From: DATARR01 sp044868005
GTDB taxonomy: Bacteria; Acidobacteriota; Thermoanaerobaculia; Multivoradales; UBA5704
DNA length: 64,000 bases
Reading direction: 5' to 3'
Assembly: GCA_044868005.1 (NCBI GenBank)
Contig: JBIOVX010000188.1
Location: forward strand, 1-64,000
Positions within the stretch are counted from its first letter, which is position 1. Each line of letters begins with the position of its first letter. Below the pieces are notes generated by a model. The model was not told where the DNA came from and searched no databases. It saw only the letters and a program-made list of their open reading frames with translations. The position numbers and the translations under genes were made by a program. Positions 40,101-49,100 of the stretch are shown one piece after another.

Positions 40101-43100
40101 GGCGACGATGGCCCGTTCGACCGCGGGGTGCGAGAGAAGGACCGCCTCGATCTCGCCCAGCTCGATGCGGAAGCCGCGCACCTTCACCTGGTGGTCGATG
40201 CGTCCGAGGTATTCGATCTCCCCCGCGGTGCGCCAGCGAGCCAGGTCGCCGACGCGGTAGAGGCGGGCGCCGGGCTCGCCGAAAGGATTCGGGATGAACC
40301 GCTCCGCCGTCAGGTCCGGCCGCCCCAGATAGCCGCGCGCGAGGCCGTCACCGGCCAGGTACACCGCGCCGGGAACGCCGATCGGCGCGGGGAGGAGCCC
40401 GGCGTCCAGGATGTAGGCCTGGGAGCCGTGGATGGGCCGGCCGACGGCGGGAGTCTCCACGTTTCTGGGAATGTGGGACGTCGTCGAATAGGTCGTATCC
40501 TCCGACGGCCCATAGACGTCGACCACGCGCTCGGCGCGGCTCTGCTCGTAGATCCGCCGCGCCAGCGAGCCCTCGACCGCCTCGCCGCCGACGTTGACCA
40601 CGCGCACCGAGTCCGGCAGGCGGTCGCTGCGCACCAGCTCGGCCATGGCCGAAGGCACGGCGTTGATCATCGTCACCTCGTCGCGGGCCGGCAGGGTGGG
40701 CAGGGCGAGGGCGTTCTCCGCCAGCAGGATCTTGCCGCCCCAGGCCAGGGTGACGAAGATCTCCATGATCGAGATGTCGAAGCAGACGGAGGTCGAGCCC
40801 AGGACGCCGGTCCGCTCCTCGGGCGTGTAGACCTCGCGAGCCCAGCGGGAGAAGGCGACGGCGCTGCGGTGCTCGATGGCGACGCCCTTCGGCTCTCCCG
40901 TGGAGCCCGAGGTATAGATCACGTAGGCCAGGTTCGTCGCCGTTGGCCGGACGGCCGGCCTCTCGGCGATCTCCCCAGGCTCCTCCGCTCCGCCGTCAAC
41001 GAAGACGGGAACGGCGGCCGACGGCACCTTGCCTCCATGCTCCGCCAGCAGGGAGCGCCGGGTGAGGAGGATCGCAGCCCGCGAGTTTTCGAGCAGGACG
41101 GCGACGCGGTGGCGGGGATAGGCGGGATCGATGGGCACGTAGGCGCCGCCCGCCTTGAGCACGGCGAGGAGGGCCACCACCAGCTCCACCGTGCGGTCCA
41201 CGAGGACGCCGACCGGCACCTCCGGTCCGACGCCGAGGGCGCGCAGGCGGCGCGCCAGCGCCTCCGCCCGGGCGTCGACCTCGCGGTACTGCAGGCGCTG
41301 GCGGCCGTCTGGAGACACCAGGGCCACGGCCTCCGGCGTGCGCGCCGCCTGGGCCTCGAAGAGCTCGTGCAGGCAGGCCCCGGGAGCGGCGGCGGCGGCG
41401 GTGTCGTTCCACTCGCGCGAGACCTGGTGCCGTTCCGCCGCGGGGAGCAGGTCGATCCTCGACAGCGCGAGGTCCGGGCTGGCCACCGCCGCGGTCAGCA
41501 AATGGGCGAGGTGGCCGGCCCAGCGTTCCACCGTGGCGCGGTCGAAGAGGTCGGTGCGGTACTCGAAATGGGCCGCCAGCGCGTCGCCCTGGCCTTCGAT
41601 GGCGAGCGTGAGGTCGAACCTGGACGTCCCCGTCTCCACGAACAGCTCGCGGAGTGGCAGCCCCGGGGCGAGCTCACGGACCGTCTCCTCCACGCCGAGG
41701 GCGAAGCCGACCTGGAAAAGCGGGCTGCGGGCCAGGCTGCGCTGCGGCTGCAGCTCCTCGACCAGGCGTTCGAACGGCAGGTCCTGGTGGGCATAGGCGG
41801 CGAGCGCCATCTCGCGCACGCGGGCGATGAGGGTGTCGAAGCGCGGATCGCCGGCGAGGTCTGCGCGCAGCACCAGGGTGTTGACGAAGAAGCCGACGAG
41901 CGCTTCGATCTCTGTGCGGCTCCGCCCGGCCACCGGCGAGCCGACGAGGAGGTCCGTCTCGCCGGCGGCGCGCTGCAGCAGGGCGGCGAACCCGGAGAGA
42001 AGCACCATGAAGAGCGTCGAGCCCTGACGCCGCGCGAGAGCACGGGCGCCGGCCGCGAGAGCCGGGGGCAGGGGAGTCGAGAACAGGGAGCCGCGCGAGG
42101 TCTCGGCCGCGGGGCGCGGCCGGTCGGTCGGCAGATCGATCGCTTCGGCCGCTCCGGCGAGCTGCTGCCGCCAGTAGGCGAGCTGGGTCTGCATGAGGGG
42201 CCCGGCGAGCCAGCGCCGCTGCCAGGCGGCGAAGTCGGCGTACTGGATCGCCAGCTCCTCCAGGGGCGAGGGCAGCCCGGCGGCGAAGGCCCGGTAGAGG
42301 GTAGACAGCTCGCCCAGCAGCACGCCCGTGGACCAGCCATCCCAGGCGATGTGGTGCACGGTCGTCAGCAGGCGCTGCTCGGCGGCGCCGGTGAGGAGCA
42401 GCGCAGCCCGGAACAGCGGGCCGGCCGCGAGGTCGAACGGCCTCGCGGCATCCTCGTTGGTCAGTCTTGCGGCCTCGGACTCGCGCACGGACGGAGGAAG
42501 GCCGGTGAGGTCGACCCGGGGGAGCGAGAACGCGCCCGGCGAGGCGACGGCCAGCCGCGGCTCGCCGCTCCCGGCCACCACTTCGAAGGTGGTGCGCAAG
42601 ACCTCGTGCCGGCGTATGACCTCGCCGAACGCACGCTCCAGGACCGCGGCGTCGAGGGGACCGCGGAGGAGGTAGGGGAGCGGCAGGTTGTAGACCGGCG
42701 AGCCAGGCTCGAGGCGATCGAGGAGCCAGAGCCGCTGTTGGGGGTAGGAGAGCGGCAGGTCCGACCTCTCCGCCAGGGGCTCGATCGGAGCGGACGGAGC
42801 CAGGCTCTCGGCCGCGCTCCGCCGCGGCGCGACCGCCGCGGCCATCGCTGCGACCGTCGGCGCTGCGAAGAGGGCGCGCAGAGGCAGCTCGATCCCGAGC
42901 GCCTCCCGCACCCGCGAGACCACCCGGGTGGCGAGGAGGGAGTGGCCGCCCAGCTCGAAGAAGTTGTCCTCGGCTCCGGGCAGCTCCGCGAGCCCCAGAA
43001 CCTCGGCCCAGAGGCCGGCGAGGAGCTCCTCCAGGGGATCGGCGTAGCCGCGCGGGGCCGCCGGCCCGCCGGGCGCCTCGCCGCCGCTCTCGGGAGCCGG

Positions 43101-46100
43101 CAGGGCCTTGCGGTCCACCTTGCCGTTCGGATTCAGCGGCAACCGCTCGAGCCAGGTGAAGGTGGACGGCACCATGGCTTCGATGAGCCGGCCGCGCAGG
43201 TGATCGCGCAGCTCGCCGGCCGTGGGTGCCGGCCCGACTGCGGCCACGACGTAGGCTGCCAGGAAGCGGTCGCCGTCCGGCGCGTCGAGCGCCACCACCA
43301 CCGCCTCGCGAATCCCCGCATGCGCGAGGAGGGCGGCCTCGATCTCGCCCAGCTCGATGCGGAAGCCGCGCACCTTCACCTGATGGTCGAGACGGCCGAG
43401 GCACTCGATGCGGCCGTCGGGCAGGTAACGCCCGAGATCGCCCGTGCGGTAGAGGCGCTCGCCCGGCGTGTTCTGCAGGGAAGCCAGCGGGTCGGGCACG
43501 AAGCGCTCGGCCGTCAGCGCTGGCCGGCCGAAGTAGCCCCGCGCCAGCCCGGCGCCGCCGAGATAGATCTCGCCGGGCACTCCGACGGGCACCAGGCGCA
43601 GATGCGAATCGAGCAGGCGGGCCCAGGAGCCGGCGATCGGCCTGCCGATCGCCGGCTCCCGCCGGCTCCCCCGCTCCACGATCTCGCAGGTCGAGTACGT
43701 GGTGTCCTCCGAAGGTCCGTAGAGGTTCCGCACCCGCTCGACGCCGGTGGCGTAGAGGGCCTGAGCCAGGGAGTTTTTCACCGGCTCGCCCCCCAGGTTG
43801 ACCGCTCTCACGCCAGGTGAGGCTGCCCGTATCCGCTCGGCCATGGCGGCGACGGCCGAGGGCACGGCGCTGACCAGGGTCACCTCGCCCGCCGCCGGGA
43901 GCTCCGGCAGCTCCAAAACGTTGTCGGCGAGGATCAGCCGGCCCCCGGAGGCAAGGGTCACGAACAGCTCGGCGACGGAAACATCGAAGGAGATCGAGGT
44001 CGCGGCGAGGACCGACGCCAGCTCCGCCGGCCCAAACACGCGTTGAGCCCAGCGGACGAAGGCCACGGCGCTGCGGTGCTCGATCGCCACCGCCTTGGGC
44101 CGGCCGGTGGAGCCCGAGGTATAGATGAGGTAGGCGAGGTTGCCGGAAAAGGCCTGCCTGGGTGCGGCCGCCGCCGGCTCGTCCTCCGGCTCGGCGTCGA
44201 GCACCAGCAGCCGCGCCCGGCACGCCGGCAGGCGGGAGGCGAGAGCCGTTTCGGTGATGAGGACCGTGGCGCCGGCATCCTCCAGCATGAACTCCAGCCG
44301 CTCCCGCGGATAGTTGGGATCGAGGGGCACGTAGGCCCCTCCCGCCTCGAGGATGCCCAGGAGCGTCGTCACCAGCGCCGGCGAGCGGGACAGGAAGACC
44401 CCCACCCGGACCTCCGGACCCACTCCGCGCGCGGCCAGAAGCCGGGCCAGCCGGCCGGCGCGCAAGCCAAGGTCTCTGTAGGTGAGCCGCTCGCGGCCGG
44501 CGACCAGGGCCACCGCCAGCGGGGTGCGCTCGACCTGGGCGGCCACGAGATCGTGCAGGCATACATCAGCCGGAGCCGGCACACCCGGCTCGTTCCATTC
44601 GCCGAGGATCTGCCAGCGCTCCCCCGCTCCCAGAAGCGGCAGCATGGAGACGCGCAACCCGGCCCCCTCCTCCACCAGCCCCGACAGCAGGCAGAGGAAA
44701 GAGCGGCTGAGCCGCAGCACGGTGGGAGCGTCGAAGAGGTCGGTCGCGTACTCCAGGACGGCCGACAGACCCTCCGCCTCCTGCTTCAGGAAGAGCGTGA
44801 GGTCGAACTTGGCCGTCCCGGTGTCGATCTCCAGCAGCTCGTAGCCAAGCCCCGGGGCAAGCTCGCCACCCTGCACCGGATCGAGGGAGAACACCACCTG
44901 GAAAAGCGGGCTTCTCGACGGATCGCGCTCCGGTTGCAACTCCTCGACCAGACGTTCGAAGGGGAGGTCCTGGTAGGCGTAGGCTGAGAGCGCCGACTCG
45001 CGAACCCGGCCGAGGAGGTCGCGGAAGGACGGATCACCCGCGAAGTCGAAGCGCAGGACCAGGGTGTTGACGAAGAAGCCGATGAGGCCCTCGATGCCGG
45101 CTTCCGTCCGGTTGGCGACCGGCGAGCCAAGGCTCAGGTCGGCCTGGCCGGTCAAGCGGCTGAGCAGCCCCGAGAATGCCGCCAGCGCGGTCATGAACAG
45201 GGTCGAGCCCTCGCTCCGGCTGAGACCGCGGAGCCCGGCGGCGAGCCCGGTTGGCAAGGGGACTGCGAGAGTGGCGCCGCGGAAGCTCTGTACGGGCGGC
45301 CGCGGCCGGTCGGCGGGCAGCTCGAGGGCGGCGGGCGAGCCGGCGAGCCGCTCCCGCCAGTAGGTGAGCTGCGCCGCGAGCGTCTCCCCCGCCAGCCAGC
45401 GCCGTTGCCAGACGGCGAAGTCGGCGTACTGGAATGCCAGCTCGGAAAGCGGCGAAGGCCGCCCGGCGTCGAAGGCGCTGTAGAGGGCGCCCAGCTCGCG
45501 CTGCAGGACACCGATCGACCAGCCATCGAAGGCGACGTGGTGACAGCAGAAGATCAGCTGGTGCTCCTGCTCGCCGAGTTGCAGGAGCAGGGCCCGCGCC
45601 ACCGGGCCGCGGCCGAGGTCGAACGGACGCCGTGCCTCCCCCACCGCCTGCCGGCTCGCCTCCGCGCGGGCGGCCGCGGCGGGCAGGCCCGAGAGGTCGA
45701 CGCGGGGCAGACCCACCGGAGCAAAGTCCGCCACCACCTGGTGGGTCCCGTTCGGGCCCTCGGCAAAAGTGGTGCGCAACGCCTCATGTCGCCTGAAGAC
45801 TTCTTCCAGGCTGCGCTCCAGGGCCCCTGGGTCGAGCGCGCCGGCGAGGTGGAACGCCACCGGCAGGTTGTAGACCGCGGAGTCCGGATCCAGGCGGTCG
45901 AGGAACCACAGCCGTTGCTGGGCGAAGGAGAGAGGCAGGGGCTCCGCGCGGGAGATCCGGGTGAGCGGCGGCCGCGGGGCAATGCCTGCCGACAGCTCCC
46001 GCAACCTTTCCTCGATGCCCCTCGCCAGCGCTGCCAGGGTGCGGGCCTCGAACGCGGCCCGCACGGGCAGGTCCACCCCGAAGGCGGTGCGCACCCGTGC

Positions 46101-49100
46101 CAGCACCTGGCCGACGAGGAGGGAGTGGCCGCCCAGATCGAAGAAATCGTCGGCGATGCCAATCTCCGTCCTGCCGAGGACTTCTTCCCAGATCCCGGCC
46201 AGCAGCTCCTCGGCCGGGGTGCGGGGCCCTGCCGGGCCGGGCGCCGGCTCCTCCGCGGCGGGTGGCGGGAGAGCGCGCCGGTCGACCTTGCCGCCCGGGG
46301 TCAGCGGCAGGGCCGGCAGGAAGGCGAAGAAGGAGGGAACCATGTGCTCGGGGAGCCGCGCGCGCAGGAAAGCGCGCAGGTCATGAGCGGAGGGAACGGC
46401 CGGACCCGCTCCAGCCACATAGGCGGCGAGCCGGAGATCCCCGGGTGCGGCCTCGTAGGGCACCACGACGGCCTCGCGTACGCCGGGATGCTCGGCGATC
46501 TGCGCCTCGACCTCCCCCGGCTCGATGCGGAAGCCGCGCACCTTGACCTGCCGGTCGGCGCGGCCGAGAAATTCGAGCTGGCCGTCGGGCCGGAAGCGAA
46601 CGAGGTCGCCGGTGCGATAGAGCCGCGCCCCCGGCACCGCGGAGAAGGGATCGGGGAGGAAGGCGCCGGCCGTGAGGTCGGGCTTTCCCAGATAGCCGCG
46701 GGCGAGCCCCGCGCCGCCGAGATAGAGCTCGCCGGGCACTCCCGCGGGCACGAGCTCGAAGTGGCGGCCGAGCACCAGGAAGCGGCTGTCGCCGACCGGC
46801 CGTCCGATGGGGACCTGCCCGTCCTCGCCGAGGCGGGCCATGGAGACGCAGATGCTCGCCTCGGTCGGACCGTAGGCGTTCCATAGGCGGCGCCCGGGGG
46901 CCCAGCGCGCCACGAGGTCGGGCGGAAAGGCCTCCCCGCCCACCACCAGGCCGCGGAGGTCCGACAGCTCGCGGCTCGCCCCCTCCGGCATGGCCGCCAG
47001 AGCCGTCGGGGTCAGGAAGACGTTGGTGATCCCACGCCGGCGCAGAGTGGCGAGCAGCGAGGGGCCGGGGAGCAGATCCTCGGCGCGGGCGAAGACGAGC
47101 GTCGCGCCGCGGATCAGGGCGCTCCAGATCTCCCACACCGAAGCGTCGAAGCTCGCGGAAGCGAACTGCAGCACCCGGCTGCCGGGTCCGATCCCGGACC
47201 GCTCGGCGAGCGCCTCGACGGCCCACAGGAAGCCGCGGTGCTGGATGAGGACCCCCTTGGGCCGCCCGGTCGAGCCCGAGGTGTAGATGACGTAGGCGAG
47301 GTCATCGGGATCAACCTCCTCAAGGGCCTCCGGGACCACAGCGGTCTCCGTCTCCAGCGGCACGAGCTCGGCCTCACCCGTCGGCAGGGTGGCGGCGAGG
47401 GCGCTGCGGGCGAGCAGCACCGGCACGCCGGAGTCCTCCAGGGTCATGGCGAGGCGCTCGGCGGGATGGGCCGGATCGAGCGGCAGAAAGGCCCCGCCGG
47501 CCATGAGCACGGCGAGCATGCCGATGAGGGTCTCCGGCGAGCGCTCGGCGTAGACGCCGACCCGCACGTCGAGCCCCACGCCGCGGGAGCGCAGGTGGCC
47601 GGCGAGGCGCCGCGCCCGCTCCACCAGCTCGCGGTAGGTCAGCCCGGGCAGGCCGTCCTCGGCCGGCAGCACCGCGATCGCCTCCGGCGTCGCGGCCGCC
47701 CAGGCCGCGATGCGCGCCGGCACCGCCCCGTCCCAGGCCGGCGGGCTCACCGCGCGGCCCTGCTCGACGAGGAGCGCGTGCCGCTCCCCTGCGGCGAGGA
47801 GGGCGAGCGCCGAGACCGGCACGTCCGGCCGCGCCACCGCATCGGCGAGGAGCGCCATCCAGCCCCGCGCCAGCCTCTGGACGGTCGCCGGCGTGAAGAG
47901 GTCGGCGCTGGCGATGAGGCGCCCGGCGATCTCCTCTCCCCGGTCCTCCAGGTCCAGGAGGAGATCGAACTGCGCCGCGCCGTGGTCTCCCTCGCTCCAG
48001 GCGGCGGTCAGGCCGGGCGCCAGCTCGCGCCGGCCGGCGTTGCCATGAAGGGCCAGGAAGGCCTGGAACAGCGGCTCCGCGGAGAAGGCCCGGCCCGGCC
48101 GCAGCAACTCGGCCAGGGGCTCGAGTGGCAGGTCCTGGTGGGCCTGCAGGCCGAGCGCTCCCGCGCGCACGGCGGCGAGCAGGTCGCCGAAGGCGGGATC
48201 GCCGGGCCGCTCGACGCGCAGCGGGAGGTCGTGGGCGAAGTAGCCGATCAGCCCCTCGAGCTCCGGCCGGCCGCGATGGGCGAGCACCGTGCCGACGACG
48301 AAGTCGTCCTGTCCGCTGACCCGCCGCAGGAGCGCCACCCAGGAGGCAATGAGGACCATGTACGCCGTCACGCCCCACCGGCGCGCCTGCTCGCGGAGCG
48401 CGCGAGCGAGCGCCGGCGGCAACGCTTGGGGCTGGCTCACGCCGCGCCAGCTCCGCACCGGCGGCCGCGGCAGGTCGGCCGGCAGGTCGAGCCCGCCGGT
48501 GGAGCCCGCGAGATGCCCCCGGAACCAGGCGAGGTGGGGGGCGAGGACCTCCGCGCTCAACGCCTCGCGCTCCCAGGCGGCGACGTCAGCCGGCTGCACC
48601 GCCGGCGCCGGGAGCGGCGAGGAGCCGCCGCGCAAAAAGGCGGCGTAGAGCGCCGCCAGCTCGCGCTCGAGCACCGGGATAGATTCGCCGTCGGCGATGA
48701 CGTGATGGAAGGTGACGAGCAGGTCGTGCTCCCGCTCCCCCAGGCGGAGGAGCAGGCAGCGCCACAGCGCGCCCGGGCCCGCAGCGAGGGACCGGCGGGC
48801 CTCCGCGCGCCCCCGCCGGCCGCGCTCCTCGAGCCGCCGGGGCAGCGGCAGGCCGGAGAGATCGACGAGCGGCAGACGGCAGGGCGCGGGAGGGGCGACG
48901 AGCTGGCGCGGCTCGCCGTCCGGCCCGGGCTCGATGGTGGTGCGCAGGGCCTCGTGGCGGGCGGCGATCTCCGCCAGGCTGCGCTCCAGCACGGCGGGCG
49001 CCAGGGGCCCGTCGAGCCGCATGACGATCGGGATGTTGTTCGCCGCCGTCCCGGGGACGAGCCGCTCGAGGAACCAGAGGCGCCGCTGGACGGCAGAGAG

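Noticed and set aside
39543..43820. Very long open frames on the plus strand opposite the NRPS and PKS genes
   Set aside because: They mirror high-GC codon bias of the minus-strand genes, have no domain and are rich in Arg, Gly, Asp and His as expected of antisense frames.
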